Notes: a model not told the origin generated them from the sequence alone. Shown: positions 1-13,266, numbered from the stretch's first letter. The stretch is 64,000 nucleotides of DNA from Trema orientale (GCA_002914845.1 JXTC01000030.1:391654-455653); one strand, 5' to 3'. Made by a program: numbers and translations.

Positions 1-943
1 TGATTATTTATTTATTTTTTTTATTTTTTTGAAGTGGAGTAACTATGCGCGTGTCGTGTGTAATTAATGATGGATTGAGTTGAGTTGAAGTTTGTGTTTT
101 TAGTTTAAAGACTTGCTTTTTTTTTTTTTTTTTTTTTCAAACGACATTCAGAGTTGGCGGAGTATGGTCTAAGTTGTATGACGTACGACAAAATTTGGGA
201 CCATGTGGGAATTCCGTCTTTGATTGTACGCCTATCTCACTATTTGCCTCTTTAGGCATGTTTCTCTCATTTTGTATTTATTGATCGTCGAATGTCATTA
301 CCAAAACCAGGAAACTCTCTTTTGTGGGTCCCACTATAAAGACCAGCTATGGAATATTTTTTATTTCCTATAATATATAATCATCTAATTTATAGCTACA
401 ATGAAATAGGTAAGTAATCCTAACGTAAAAATGATAACATTTATTATTTCCTTTTTAATATAACCTTAATATTGTTTTCCTATTAAAATATGGAATAGAA
501 AAAACCATACTTAAATTAGGAAAGGATAACTTTATCCTTTGTCAATTTTTTTATCATTTGTCCATGATTATTTACGGTATAAATTTAACATTTTGTGACA
601 AAAAGACATTGTTGTAAAAATTGCATAATTTAGGAGTATTAGTATGTAAGTTGAAAAAAAACAAAGACCAAAGTGATAACATTGCTATTATTAACCTTAT
701 TCGTTCATTTCCTACTTTGTTTCTTTTTTATTTTCTCTACTTTCTATGAATATTTTTTATGTTTTCTATTTTGAGAAAATCTCAATAATGAGCTACTTTT
801 TTTTTATTTAGGAGGAATAATGAACCACTTTTTAACTATCATATTTTCCTACGTTCTTTTTGAACTTATATTTTGTTAATTTGTTTATGATGTAACATGA
901 TATTTAAAAGTTGACACTATTAATGAGAATATGTCTCTACTTG
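1..943. other. AT-rich intergenic DNA, no gene seen
   Basis: Homopolymer-rich, AT-rich sequence with stop codons in all frames. I see no coding exon, tRNA-like box or clear repeat boundary. Confidence 0.6.
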
Positions 944-1331
944 GCCATGTTTAGTAGGAGGAAGGGAGAGGAAGAAGAATTGAGAGCGTAAAAAAGAAAG
1001 AAAATTAAAAAAAAAAGAAAAAAAAAAAAGAGGAGAGTAACAATTTTTTAACTGGTTTAGTTAAAAGAGTGTATTTATTTATGAAACTACTATATTATCT
1101 ATTCATTATCTTTTAAATAATTATTTTAGAGGATAAATTTATCCGTTCACTTTCTTTTTGTTTTACTTTTGTCTAATTTTTCTAAAGTTGAAAAAATTAT
1201 ATTAATGAGATGTGGTAGGGCCAGAGGGATCCCTTTTCCCTCCACTTCTATTCTCACTTACTAAATGGAGGATTGTTATCCTCTTCCCACCCCTCTTCAC
1301 TATTCAAAAAATTCTCTCTACCAAATAAAGC
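944..1331. mobile_element. Degenerate MITE, same family as the 32,964 element
   Basis: The left end reads GGCCATGTTTAGTAGGAGG and the right end reads CTCTCTACCAAATAAAGC, an imperfect inverted repeat. The purine-rich left flank and pyrimidine-rich right flank match the layout of the better-preserved element at 32,964-33,365. It has no coding capacity. It is probably an old non-autonomous DNA transposon; no clear target duplication is visible. Confidence 0.45.
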
Positions 1332-1689
1332 ATTATGTAGAATAGTAGTTTTAGGAGTATTTATTTTTGTTTAAAACATGCTCCTAAAAAAATTTCATAG
1401 TATCTTTATCTATTGCTCTTGGTGATTTTTCTCAGAGTTCTCTTTGGTATTAGAGGATATTTACCAATTGTTTCTCTTGATGACAAATTATATCTTTACT
1501 AAATATTTTGAAATGTTGGATCAATGAAAATATTTCATGTTTTAAAAACAAAAAAAGAGAGAGTAACACATTTAAAATGGACATATAATTTAAATATCAT
1601 TTAAAAAATATTGAGATTACTAGTCACAAATTTTATGACAGTCCAACAAAAATTAACCTGAAAGTTATCATTAAAAAAAAGGAATAATA

Positions 1690-2052
1690 AAGAGTATTTA
1701 TAAGAAATGACCTTTTTTTTTTCCAGATAAGTATAAGAAATGGCCCTTTTACACTTATTTAATAAATAACTGTTTTATAATTTTATTTTGATGAATGACC
1801 ATTCTTTTAGTTGATCTATTTTTTATAAAGTAACTCAAATTTTTTTATAAAGTAAATCAATATTTGAAAAAATAAATCAATTTTCAAAAAAATAAATCAA
1901 TATATTTTGATATACTAAATATGAAAAATGGTCATTTTTCCAAATAATTTTCAAAATTCGGCCATATATTATCAATGTTTGAAAAACAACTATTTTACAA
2001 ACTCTGATCCAAAATTCGGTCACTGGCTAAAAAGCCCAATAAAAAATCGTTT
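1690..2052. repeat. Single-arm copy of the foldback family at 49.4-50.1 kb
   Basis: It contains the same ordered phrases as the arms of the large inverted repeat at 49,440-50,060: 'aataaatgactgttttataa'-type sequence, 'gttgatctattttttataaa', 'aaataaatcaatatattttg', 'ctaaatatgaaaaatggtca' and 'aaaattcggtcactggctaa'. Only one arm is present here. The short reading frame inside it is not a gene. Confidence 0.5.
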
Positions 2053-2142
2053 AGCCCAAAACACTCCTGTACAAGTCCAAATCTCGAAATCGACCGTTGA
2101 AGTTCATCCACACGCCTAAAGTAACTTTTTGTGAAGGTCTTT

Positions 2143-2491
2143 GGGCCCGTTTGGTTCGCCTATTTGAATGTATGTATTTGAATGGAAATTATAGAATGTG
2201 TTATAATTAGAATGGGAGACATTTGAATGGAAAAAAATAGTAGAATATGTTGTAATTAGAATGGGAGCATTGGAATGGACCATTCAAAAACACCTCCTCC
2301 CCTCCATTCTCATCCAAGACACAAAAACCCATTCAAATAGTTGATGTGACTGATGAACCATTTGAATAGAAAAACTGAAACACCCATTCCAAAAGACCAT
2401 TTGAATGGAAAAATTGGAATTGTTGAAACAAACACCCATTCAAATGGAGTTTCCATTCCAATGGAATGGAATGGTTGAAACAAACGGGCCC
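2143..2491. mobile_element. MITE with GGGCCCGTTTG inverted ends
   Basis: A 349-bp element starts with GGGCCCGTTTGGTTCGCC and ends with GGTTGAAACAAACGGGCCC, so the termini are inverted repeats. TTT lies directly outside both ends, a possible 3-bp target duplication as made by PIF/Harbinger (Tourist) elements. The inside is built of 'ATTTGAATGG'-like phrases in both orientations. There is no transposase. A diverged relative lies at 41,424-41,775. Confidence 0.65.
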
Positions 2492-2944
2492 TTTGTGATT
2501 TAGCAGTTAATTTAAACTTTTTAGAAAGTTGGGAATTTTATCCGAAATTGACCTTTATTAAAACTTAACCACTAATAAAAATAACAGAAACAACAGGTAA
2601 CAAGGGATCTCACACATAATTTGACATTATCGTAGATAAAAGTTTTTAAAGGTCATATTTGTGTTTTGACGGTTAATTTAAACGTTTTAGAAAAATGATG
2701 GTATTATCCCAAAAAACCTTAGTTAAAACTCAACTATCCGAAACGAAAGGGCAAAGAAGGGATTTCACAAATAAAAGTTGCTCACAAACTTGCAATTAAA
2801 AAATAACCGCCAAAAGAGAAATCCCAGCTGCAAAAGTGACTGACAATCTGGTTTCCTCGAAATCAAAAATTGAAGCACCAAAAGTGACTTCAAACCTAAT
2901 TTCCTCAAAATAATGTCAAATTGGGCCTAGTTATCAAGTTGGGC

Positions 2945-3185
2945 TTTTAAAATAAAAGTTTGCCAATTATAAAAGTGAAAATTAGGTCATGTACGGCATT
3001 TTTAGCAAAGAATTAGAAATATACAACGAGCTCAATTTTTTCTAGATCTTATTTTTCTAAAAAAATTTTAAAAAAGTGATATTTTTTATGAAAAAAGCGG
3101 TACAGAAATTGGAAAAAAATCGGACCCGCTATATGTTTGTAATTATGTTTTCTTTTTGTATGCAGAAGTGTTAGAACCCATTATA
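2945..3185. repeat. Partial copy of the palindromic GGTAACTAGT family
   Basis: It starts with 'gtgaaaattaggtcatgtac' and runs through 'gatattttttatgaaaaaag', 'cggtacagaaattgg' and 'gcagaagtgttagaaccc'. The same order of phrases occurs at 26.2-26.6 kb and 47.1-47.5 kb. The central palindromic core is missing here, so it looks like a deleted copy. Confidence 0.45.
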
Positions 3186-3235
3186 AAAGGGAAAATGAGT
3201 GGTTTTAACTTACTTTCATCGGAATCTTTCAAGAG

Positions 3236-3705
3236 AAAAGTTTATAAATACCCGTTTTCAAAACCATATTTCTTTAAATACTCATCTTTTACTTTATAAA
3301 TACTCATGTTTATACTCTTTTTGGAGAAATATAGACCACCACTGTTTTATACATTGAATGTATATCACAGTATACATTTCATACATTAAATATATACTGT
3401 GGTCTACATTTCATAAATAAAAACTTTACTAAAAACTGGCACACATTGTAAAATATATACTAGATGTCAAATTTATAATGAATAATGTAAATTGTGGTAA
3501 ATATTTACATTGTATACTGTTCATATTTTACACATAAAATGTATACCTCATAGATAAAATTTACATTATAAATTTGGACCACTCATATTTTGCATATGAA
3601 ACATGGACCATAGAAAAGGATATTTTTGAAAGAAAAATTAAAAATGAGTACTTATGAAAATAAGTTTAAAAAACGGGTACGAGGCTTAAATTTCTCACGT
3701 TTCAA
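3236..3705. repeat. Foldback element with internal palindromic phrases
   Basis: The left end contains AAATACCCGTTTTCAAAACC and the right end contains the inverse of a similar phrase (TTTAAAAAACGGGTACGAGG). Inside are repeated near-palindromes around 'tgtatac/gtatac' and 'accac/gtggt'. There is no coding capacity. It is probably a MITE or foldback relic; the boundaries are approximate. Confidence 0.4.
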
Positions 3706-3767
3706 AATAGTGAGGCCCAAAGAAAGATCTGCTTTCCGACATCGGGCTTTATATTAAAATTCATGTT

Positions 3768-4052
3768 CTACTTTTTTCAAATGTTTAACTAAATTTACCA
3801 CCACCATTAGATTTTACCACTTTTGAGAGGGAATAAATCTTGAATCTTGAATCTATCAAGAATTCATCAAGAATGCATCAAGAATCCATCAAGAATCCAT
3901 CAAGATCACCATCGACGTCAAGAATCTGTCAAGAATCCATCAAGAATCTATCAAGATTGTCAAGAATTCATCAAGAACCTATCAAGAATTCATAAAAAAA
4001 GTGGTATGGTGGTAGATTTAATTAATAAGGAAGAAAAAGTGGCTTCTAGCTA
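3768..4052. mobile_element. MITE-like element carrying an ~11-bp minisatellite (copy 1)
   Basis: The outer parts are inverted relative to each other: 'aaatttaccaccaccatta' on the left and 'gtggtatggtggtagattt' on the right. Between them, about 3841-3990, are many imperfect copies of an 11-12-bp unit like ATCAAGAATCC, interrupted by a GACGTCA phrase. A second copy with the same plan lies at 46,319-46,597. The repeat is translatable in one frame but that is a by-product of the unit, not a gene. Confidence 0.6.
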
Positions 4053-7000
4053 ATTTTTTCAAAAAAAAGGGGGAGGAGGGGGGGGTTTGGGGAGACAATG
4101 AGAGGTGGAACCCATATCCAGCTTTGCTTTAGCAATTAGTCTAATTAATTATTACATTATCAACATCTTTTGTACCTCTAACTATAAGCAGATGGGCCAC
4201 TTGTACGTTGTATATCTTGCTTGATACCAGCAATAAAAAAGTAAAATTAAATATATATAAATTCTAATTGTGGCATACAAGGATCCTTTGGCCATTCACA
4301 GTCTAAGCTGACTGACTGATTTCCCTTTTTTCGTTTAATTGTTCTTTTTTGGTACAGGTCTTTTCTAATATTTGTAAGGTTGGAGACGTGGAGTACAAGC
4401 CTTGTTTTTTCGCTTAAATTTTTGTTGCTGTTTCTTTTTTTTTTTTTTTGAAATTCTTAATTTTTGCTTTACTACGACAACATGAATAACACGAGACAAT
4501 AAAACTGTGACCTAGGTTTTTTTTTTTAAATTTATAGTCCACTTTATTTTCCCATCCATTTTGATTACATTACCAATATGTTAATATTTACATTTTATGC
4601 ATATCTTTAATTTAGGAATAGTTCACTACTTTTCCCTAAACTTTTTAAATCTTGCGTTTTTTACTAACCCCAACAAGGAAATTCTCTTGCACCAAACTTT
4701 GAGGTCCTTTAGTAAATTGTCTCCTCTATATATTGCAAGTTATAAGAACTTACACGCAAGTGAATGCATGTGCATATATGCACCTTTACCTTTCAATGTT
4801 TGTGTGACCACCAAAAAATATATGAACACATGGATGAACACTTTTGGATGGCTTTTGGGTTCAATTGGGATAAGGTATAGCTTAGCTAGGTACTTTTAAT
4901 ATCGGTCTAAGTCTTGCCAAACTAGGTAGAAAGCAAGAGGAATATTTCACACTATTATTTTGAGTAATAATTTTTATTAATTGGGCTCTTTATGGCCTCA
5001 AATTTAGTCTTCCTTTGGATAACATTTCATAGTTCTTTTGGTGACTATTTAGTCATTCATATTTGACTCTTAATAGTGTTCACTCAATTGGAAAGAAGTC
5101 AATTTAATTTATGCGAATCTAGTCATTTTCCCAAATAAGATTTTTTTCCCCCCTCTCTTTGAGGGCCATGTATACTTACCCACCACCTGACCAATAACGA
5201 ACAAAGTTTGCGAGAGAAGAAAAAAAGAAGTACTTTTCTTTCATTGGGAGAACATGGCATGTCTATACATATGCATGAAATTCAATCTTTTCATATATGC
5301 CTTTAGTCATATTTGAAGCAATGGAATAAGCACGAGTTATTTTAGCCAACTAATGAAAAAGGAACAAGAAGGGAGCCAGAAGGTACGATCTCCCAAAAGA
5401 GACATGGATGATGATCTCTACACCTAGAGTACTTCAAAAATAATTAGAAGCTTATTTGGCAACCCTCAAGGTGGTCACAGATCAAGAATCAATGTTGGAT
5501 TGGCAATCTATATGGACACTAATTTAGTAGGTATTTTTTTTTCTTTTTACCTATAGATAATTATTGGTCAGTGAAATTTTATTATACATATTTTTTTAAA
5601 ATAAAACATAAAAAAGAGAGATAACATTAATAATGCACGTCTTTTTATGTAATCTATTATAACCGTTGAATCACTACTAGATGATGATCCAACGACTAAA
5701 AAAAAATACTTATTAGATTGGCAACTTATATATATATAGTTAACAATGACATAATAGATACTCGGAACTATAGCTATCAATCTTGAAACTAGTATTACAT
5801 ATTTCTTTTTTCTTTTCCCTTTCTTCATATCAAAGATAATAAATGATGACCCAATATTCCAAAATAAGAAGTGACAACTTTGCCTCGGATTTATTTTGAC
5901 ATAAACCCAATGAAGAAAGAAAAGCATATATGGTCCTCATTTTCGAAGCATGTTGAGCTAGGTTCTGCATGATGATCATAAATGCACCATAAGAAATACT
6001 TCAAAGTCCAAACAGGTTTAATTGATTTGATTATCCCCCACCTGGGAACATCATACCCTTGCCTTCATTGGCTGGCATAGGTACTCTACTTTTTAAAGGC
6101 TTTTTGTGCAATCTTTTCTGGCTGATCCTCTCATGTATGTTCATGCATGAGCTAGCACGCGCAAACGTGTGCCTATATAAATTGATGCATATATTGTATT
6201 TCTATATATACTTTTATCTGTCAGTCTTTTTTTTTGCCTTTTTCACCACTTAATAAATTAATTAAGATAGTCATAATAAGCTTGGTCAAGATATAATCTA
6301 ATTGAATGTAGCAAAGAGACATATAAGTCTGCAACATTGATTGGAAAGGCAAAGCTTCAGAGCCTAAATATATGTGTATATACATATATATACACGCATA
6401 TTATTTTAGTTTCTTCTTTGGCCAAGAAACACCCCATTCGTGGGGCTGTAGGACCTAATAATTGATCTTAATTGTAAGTCCGATTGAAAATGAAAGGAAA
6501 GCTAGCTTCGCCCTTGTCTATGATATTGGACCACACACTGTGTGAGCCATACGAAACAACTTCATTAATTATGAGTTGCTGACATTAAATATGACATGGG
6601 AATTGAGATGCCTCTCTCTTATTTGAGAACATACTTATATATATATATATGTATGTATTCATAAAATATAATATCTTTGAATTACTTTGATCTTTTTATA
6701 TTTTAATCCCAATACTCTAAACTTGGCGTATTATACAAATAGTACTTATAAATAACAAGTAGTTCTAATTTTCTTTTCCTTTCTGCTTATTTATATTATA
6801 AGTTGCACAATTTTAAAGGGTGTTACATAAATCACGTACTAATTAAGCAACGTGCCATGACTATTTATTTCATTTGTTTAAGCACATCAAATTAAAGAAG
6901 GATAACTTCCTTCAAAAAAAAAAATTAAAGAAGGATCACATGCAAATCAACATTTTTATTAATATTATTACATGCAATTGAGATTAGGTTTGGCCATTTT

Positions 7001-9094
7001 TTAAATAATATTGTTATATCTTGTTGGGGTGTTTTTTGGGGTGTGGGGGGTGGAAAGAACTATATTAGACTTTGGGCTTGTGATATGTGTAGCGTAGGCG
7101 TGTAAATGATAAAATCTCAAAGAATGGACTAAAAAAGTTAGGAGTTAAGGACCACATGAGGAGGAAAAAAGGGGCCGAAACTCTGACTTGTGGCTAAGCC
7201 ACTTTTTCCAAAAAGTGCACACTCCTCTCTTGGTGTTGGTCTTAATCAATAGGGTCGGAAAGATACAAGTGCTCTTTGTTCAGGGCATCATGAACGTTTC
7301 TGCAACTCCAGCCCATTGTGCACATGCTTTTAACCACTCTATATTTTATCCATTTCTTCAAATCTGTTTTAATTTTTCTTTAAATTTTAGCCAATATTTT
7401 CATTTTAAATGGAATTTTTTTAATTACTAAATACTTCCTTTTGGAATCGCTAAGGTTGTAGTGATAGACAATTATTAAATTATATAATGAGAATAGAAAT
7501 AACGAAGATTTTCGGTGTATTTACACAATCATGACACAAATTTTAGGAAATTTTTCACTTAATATGTGAAATTAAGAAAAGAATACTTGATTTTTCTTAT
7601 TTATAATTTTTCATTACGCTTAACACTTTCTCTTTACATTTTTTTTCTTCAATTCACTGCGGATTAATAAACATACTCCGAAGGAAATGGTCGCCTCACT
7701 TGTGGGGAGAATAAATAAAGTGAATTGTATTCGTGTTGTCCAAAAACTAATTTAAATTCAAGTATTCAACACTCCGAAAAAAATAAATTATGAAAAGACT
7801 GTGTTACTTCTGAAAAATGACATGCGAGATGTATGTAGTCAGTAAACTTCAGAGACAAATTTTACTCCAATTCATGGTTTGACTGTAAACATATATCAAC
7901 GAATTTTTTAATAATTATAATTTAAATTTATGCACGTAATTTAACAACCCAATATAAACAATCACACTCTCACAATTACAGATATTGAAATGTCAACAGT
8001 CAACTAGAACATTATTTATTTTATTTTTTTTACTAAACCTTTTGTGGATAATTGATAATGTAAATGCATAATAAGTGGTCAATTCAGAATTTTCTGCTAT
8101 TTTCTTTGAGCAATTATTGTTTATTTTATTTTCTTCGATTTTCTTTTATTTGCATACGTATATATTAGTAAATACTAATTTTATTAACTTCAGAGTTGTA
8201 ATAAGAGTCTATTACCCACTGTACAATGTTCCAATGAAATGGTTGTGAAACATTAATACATTTTATTTATTTATTTTTCAATGAAGACCTTTTACTGCAC
8301 AAATGTATTATTTTATATGTCTGTTTGGGATATCTTTTTTATATACTTTTGTGCAGTAGAAGAACAGAAATTAAGGTCATAACTTTTAACATATTGTTTG
8401 AATGATATATTTGAAATTTTGATTTGAAGATATAAATATCATTTTTTTTTCATTTATTAAAATAAGACTAAATAAGGAAATGTAAATTTTCATTAAAAAA
8501 AAAATTCCATATTTTCTTTGAAGCTCTTCTTAAAGAAACCACATAAGTTTGTTTCTTCTGTAAGAGCTTTCAGAGTCTAAAAACCCTTATGATATTTCGC
8601 CCAAACGTGCTTATAAGATGCTTCTGATCTCATGAAGCTAAAAAGTAGTTTCTAAAAACTATGCTAAAGAGGCCTTATATAAGACTAAGAATAAGTTTGC
8701 TCCTGATCTATAACTGAGAACACGAGTAGATAACTAAGAACACGAGTAGAGATATTCATCGATCAGTTTGTAAGTAATTACAAAAACATGATTGTTTTGT
8801 CAATTATACTTATACAAATCAAATAAGTTCTATTTTTTAAAATTATTGTGCTTATTCGGTTCAATTTTTTGTTTTTAGTTATGTTTATTTATGTTATTCG
8901 CTTTTTTTGGTTATCGTTGAGAGTGTTTGATTAAGAATGGTAATTAAAGACTAGAAATTAGGATTTTATTTATATTTTTCTTAATTCATTGATATTATAA
9001 TTTTTTTCAACTAGTAATATTACTTGTTACAAATATATGACATATTTTTTCCTTTCAAAAAAAAAAAAATATGACGTATTTTAAATAATAATTT
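4053..9094. other. Intergenic DNA without a recognised gene
   Basis: Five kilobases of AT-rich sequence. I found no exon pairs encoding a known protein. Small items: a TATA-like sequence in a mixed-composition stretch near 6170-6180, a short hairpin at 8289-8362 and a roughly 20-bp tandem duplication near 8709-8749 ending in 'aacacgagtag'. A non-coding transcript near 6.0-6.6 kb cannot be excluded, but nothing in the sequence shows it. Confidence 0.5.
8289..8362. repeat. Short imperfect hairpin
   Basis: CTTTTACTGCACAAATGTAT on the left pairs with TATACTTTTGTGCAGTAGAAG on the right across a loop of about 30 bases. It is probably a remnant of a small inverted-repeat element. I do not match it to any known microRNA. 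Confidence 0.4.
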
Positions 9095-9945
9095 GGCATT
9101 TTACTACAAAAACCCCATGAACTCAAATTAACTCTGAATTTAATTTTTTTGAGCAAAATTCTCTGAATTCCCTTAATATTAGTTATGCTAAAAAAATTAT
9201 TTTTATTAGTTATTTTTACAGTTAAGTCCCTATTATTTTATTTGAAATTTTTAGATCCTCATTCTTATATTTTTGGTTCACATTAATTCTTTTTAATCTT
9301 TTCTGCCCATAAAATTGGAACGACAAAATATAAAGTTGGCAATATATGTACCATAAAATCGACAATATATTCATATACCTCTCTTTGGAACCATATAAAA
9401 TTTGGCAATACATATCCCATAAAATTAGTAATACATGTCCTATAAAATTAAAACAACAAAAATTAAAGTTAGCAATATATATTCCATAAAATTGGCATAT
9501 ATTCATACCATCTTGTCTAGATATATTAATACATGGATCAAAGTAGATTTATACTGAAATCATATAAATTTTTTCAATTTCTTACATCTACCTAAAATAA
9601 AAATGATAACCTAATTTTTTTTATTAAATAATAATTTTCTTTTGTTTCCAATTTCACCTCTGCTGAGATGAGTATATTTTGGGCAAGTGCTAATTAACAG
9701 CAGTATTAGATAAAAAAGATTAAAAGGGATTAACGTGAAATAAAAATCTAAGAATGAGGACTTAGAAGCCACAAATATAAGAATGTGGACTTAATCATAA
9801 AAAAAAAAATAACAGAAACACTTTTTTTTTTCAAACATAACTAATATTAGGGGACTCTAGGGGATTTTGTTCTAAAAAATTGAGTACAGGGATAATTTTA
9901 CTAATTTGTTTCGAGTTCAAGTTGTTTTTGTATTAAAAAGTCTAA
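9095..9945. mobile_element. Element with long (~200 bp) terminal inverted repeats
   Basis: About 200 bp at the left (from 'actacaaaaaccccatgaac' to 'ttaattctttttaatct') is the imperfect reverse complement of about 230 bp at the right (from 'agattaaaagggattaacg' to 'tgaactc'-inverse near 9930). Shared phrases in inverted order include TAATATTAGTTATG and CCTCATTCTTA. The middle (9310-9530) holds tandem variants of 'ccataaaattggcaatatat'. Long TIRs suggest a Mutator-like MITE, but no 9-bp target duplication was found. Confidence 0.5.
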
Positions 9946-10719
9946 TAATTTTTCAGTTTCTCAACTATACTTGGATTAACTAAACTTAATTTGGTTTTTC
10001 CAATTTCGGTATATCCAATTCACACTTAATTAAAGTTATTCGGTTTTTTCTAGTTCATAGGTTTTTGTTTTTCTCACCCTAAAAGACAAAATAACATTCA
10101 CTCATATATATTATGTGTATATATATTGAATGGATGATTTTTATTTCACCAATAATAGTAATACAATCATAAATATAATACAAATATCATATTACAGATA
10201 ATCCATACCAGTAAATAATTAACTAAACTAAATTATTACTGATAAACATGGTAGAATATTAAGTTATGCACAAAACATACAAATATGATATGCACATAAA
10301 ATCTACAAATGGACGTATTAGAGTTCTATAAGAGATGTCTCTCTCGCTCGTTCAAATCATCCTCCATTACTAGAGTTAGTCCTTTTAACTGATATGATGA
10401 CGAATCTTCTGTAAAAAATAATCTTTGACAAAGTAAATTCTTCCAAATCTGTATCTCAAAAGTTTTAGATCTAGAAGAATATCAATAAGACACGCACAAA
10501 AATAATAAAAACAAATAAAATCCGCACAATCTAAAATCATATGAGATAAAACATCCATAAATCTAGATCCATGGTGCAGTACCTTCACATATGTAGAATG
10601 ATTTATTAAAACGAAAGTATAAAAAAAATACTTCTATTAGATATAGAGATCTAAAAGACTTCCCCTTTCGGTAGGTTGGAAACTCCTTATAGGTTTCAAA
10701 GCTCAAAGAAGATCTAAGA

Positions 10720-11560
10720 AAGAGAGAGAGGAGGGGGGGAGGGGGGTTAGTAGCTATCTTCTCTCTAAGTATTTCAGTAAGGGCATTAGCTTCACTATGT
10801 TTATGATATTCACTCATATTGGACTACCTATTTTATAACTTTCTACTTAACGTAATCATTTTTATGTTATAAGTAGTCAGAAATTAAATATCATAATTCC
10901 AGCTGCTAGCAATTTTTATTTTTATTCAATTCAGTGAATCAACTAATTTATTTTAATGCTTTAAGTGTCCAACAATTGATTTGAATAAAAAAGCTAGTAG
11001 CTATCTTCTCTCTAAGTATTTCAGTAAGGGCGTTGGCTTCACTATGTTGATGATATTCACTCATATTGGACTACCTATTTTATAACTTTCTACTTAACAT
11101 AATCATATTTGTGTTATTGGTAGTCAGAAATTAAATATCATAATTCTAGCTGCTAGCAATTTTTATTTTTATTCAATTCATTGAATCAACTAATTTGTTT
11201 TAATGCTTAAGTGTCCAACAATTGATTTGCAAAAAAAAAAGTGTAGCAAGAATTAATTGAACTCGGGAGGAGGAGGAGGGGGGAGGGTTTAGTAGCTATC
11301 TTCTCCTCTAAGTATTTCAGTAAGGGCGTTGGCTTCACTATGTTGATATTCACTCATATTAGACTACCTATTTTATAACTTTCTACGTAACGTAATCATT
11401 TTTATGTTATTGGTAATCAGAAATTAAATATCATGATTCTAGCTTCTAGCAGTTTTTATTTTTATTCAATTCAGTGAATCAACTACTTTGTTTTAATGCT
11501 ATAAGTGTCCAACAATTGATTTGAAAAAAAAAAGTGTAGCAAGAATTAACTGAACTCTTT
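10720..11560. repeat. Three tandem copies of a ~250-295-bp unit
   Basis: The phrase AGTAGCTATCTTCTCTCTAA (or close variants) starts at 10749, 10996 and 11291. Each is followed by the same series: 'gtatttcagtaagggc', 'actacctattttataacttt', 'cagaaattaaatatcat', 'gctgctagcaatttttattt' and 'gtgtccaacaattgattt'. Copies 2 and 3 also share the tail 'gtgtagcaagaattaa'; copy 1 lacks it, so the spacing is 247 then 295 bp. Purine-rich G runs precede copies 1 and 3. This is a local segmental duplication of non-coding DNA. Confidence 0.75.
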
Positions 11561-12600
11561 TTCAAATGTATTAAATCAAATTTCATTATAACCCTTCAAT
11601 TTTTTTTAATTATTTACAATACTCATTTTTAGCTGGACCTGGAACTGGTATTCATTAATTGCAATTATAATGTCATAACTCATAAAACATAAAACATTTT
11701 CTGTCCCTTCTTTTTACCCATTTTTAACTTTGCTCCCAATATTCCAGAGAAAAAATACCCCCAACTATTAAATTTTCAAGATATCGTCATGTATGATGTA
11801 TCCCAAAATAACGGGTTAACCTATATATGTATATATAAAATTTTCCAATTCCTCCATTATTCGTACGATGTAATAATTTTTTTCTCCAAAAGAATACTAG
11901 GTACATACTAAAACAATTTCTTTAGTTGCATATGGACAAATAAACTAACTTGTTTTTCCTTTTTTTTTTGGGTTTTCAATTATTATTCGTTTGCTGGATA
12001 GAATTTTATTAATTTGTTTTTTCTATAAAACAATGAAGTTTTTTTTATTTTTATTTTTTTATAATAAGATATCGTATTAGGAATCAAGACTCACGAAACT
12101 TATAGAAAATGCTAAATATTATTACCTTGAAAAAATAAAGTGAATGATACACGTATTAATTTTTTTTAAAGACATGTATTTATAAATGAACAATATAATG
12201 TCACATGACTTTAAGTTATTTTTAAAGAGTTTAAGGGAAAAAAGAAATGGCCCAATCAACCAATCAAATAATTCCTTCTTTTTTTTTTTTGGTCTTTCTG
12301 ATTTTCTCGAGAAACTGACACAACACAAAAGAAAAAAAAAAAGGAAAATAAAGATACTAAAAGGGAAAAGGACAACAAAGACACTTGGGGGCGCAGCGCA
12401 ACTGGAAGAAATGAGAGAGAAAAGCTTTACCAAGCATAGTGTCAAAATGGTAAATAAACGTAAAACGGGGGGCATTATCTTTTCTTCTTTCCACCTCTCT
12501 TTTTCTATTTTGAGCTCTGAGTCTCCGCCATAGCCGATACCACCATTTTTCTTATTCGTTCTTTATTTTACTTTTTTTTTTCTTTTTTTAATGTCTCTCT
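11561..12600. other. Upstream region of the PRAF/RLD gene
   Basis: AT-rich to about 12.1 kb, then a mixed region that rises in GC and CT content towards the transcribed leader. Open frames on both strands at 12.1-12.5 kb are compositional and encode lysine-rich or phenylalanine-rich low-complexity peptides. No TATA box can be assigned with confidence. Confidence 0.45.
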
Positions 12601-13266
12601 TTCAGTCTTTCTCACTCTATAGATACAATAAATAAATAAATAAATAAATTCCACCACTCTCTTTCTCTCTCTCTAGAGTGAAAAAAACCTGTTTCTCTCT
12701 CTTCTGCAACTGATAATCAGATCATAGTTCTCCTTGATTTTCCCACCCTTTCCCGTACTTTCTCGCCCAGATTCTCGCTCTCGAGTTCAGTGACTCGGTA
12801 ACTCGGCGACTCAACGACTCAGCGATTCGTTGCCCTTCTCCTCCGGAATAATCGGAATCAGTGGTGGACTCTCTCAGTCTCACCTCGCACCTCCATTTTT
12901 GAGTCTCATTCAGTCAAGCCTTAAAAACCTCACTCACTCGTCGCTGAGTTCAGTTGAGCCGTACTCATAATCAGTCGGCCGATTCCGAGTCTTGGTTGGC
13001 TTTTTTTTTTTTTTTTTTTTTGTAGTGGTGGTTCAGTTCTGGAGCTGTAGCTTGAGCGAATTGGAGTCTTGGACGAGTGGCTATGGTGGTTGATTCGGGC
13101 GTCGGTGGCGAGTGCGGACTGTTTGTGTGCGTCAATTCGGGGTTTGAGTTCGAGTTTGAGCTAGGGATTGGTGAATGGCGGCGGTGTTTGGTGTTGAGTA
13201 TGTCTCTTTCCCAAATTCGCGTTTAGATTTAGGGTTTCTTTTCAGAGAAAAAGCGATTTTCGCGTA
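12600..13266 (+). promoter_or_regulatory. Leader (5' UTR) of the PRAF/RLD gene, with CT tracts and uORFs
   Basis: This region has a TAAA microsatellite (about 12,630-12,650), a long CT tract (12,655-12,700), repeated CTC/ACTC-rich sequence and a T run near 13,003. Such pyrimidine-rich leaders are typical of plant 5' UTRs. It directly precedes the start codon at 13,267. The transcription start is not defined by the sequence and the left limit is a guess. Confidence 0.5.
13083..13226 (+). other. Upstream ORF 1 in the PRAF/RLD leader
   Basis: ATG at 13,083 opens a 47-codon frame ending with TAG at 13,224-13,226, about 40 bases before the main start. It begins MVVDSGVGGECGLF. It overlaps uORF 2 in another frame. 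Whether it is translated is unknown; it could reduce initiation at the main start. Confidence 0.45.

Noticed and set aside
3847..4053. 68-aa frame of repeated KNPSRIHQ-like units
   Set aside because: It is a translation of the 11-12-bp minisatellite inside a MITE-like element.
11842..11865. Sequence similar to miR482 (CCAATTCCTCC)
   Set aside because: No opposing arm that could form a precursor hairpin is present nearby.
12122..12533. Long frames on both strands before the PRAF/RLD gene
   Set aside because: They are low-complexity translations of A/T-rich leader-proximal DNA and resemble no protein.
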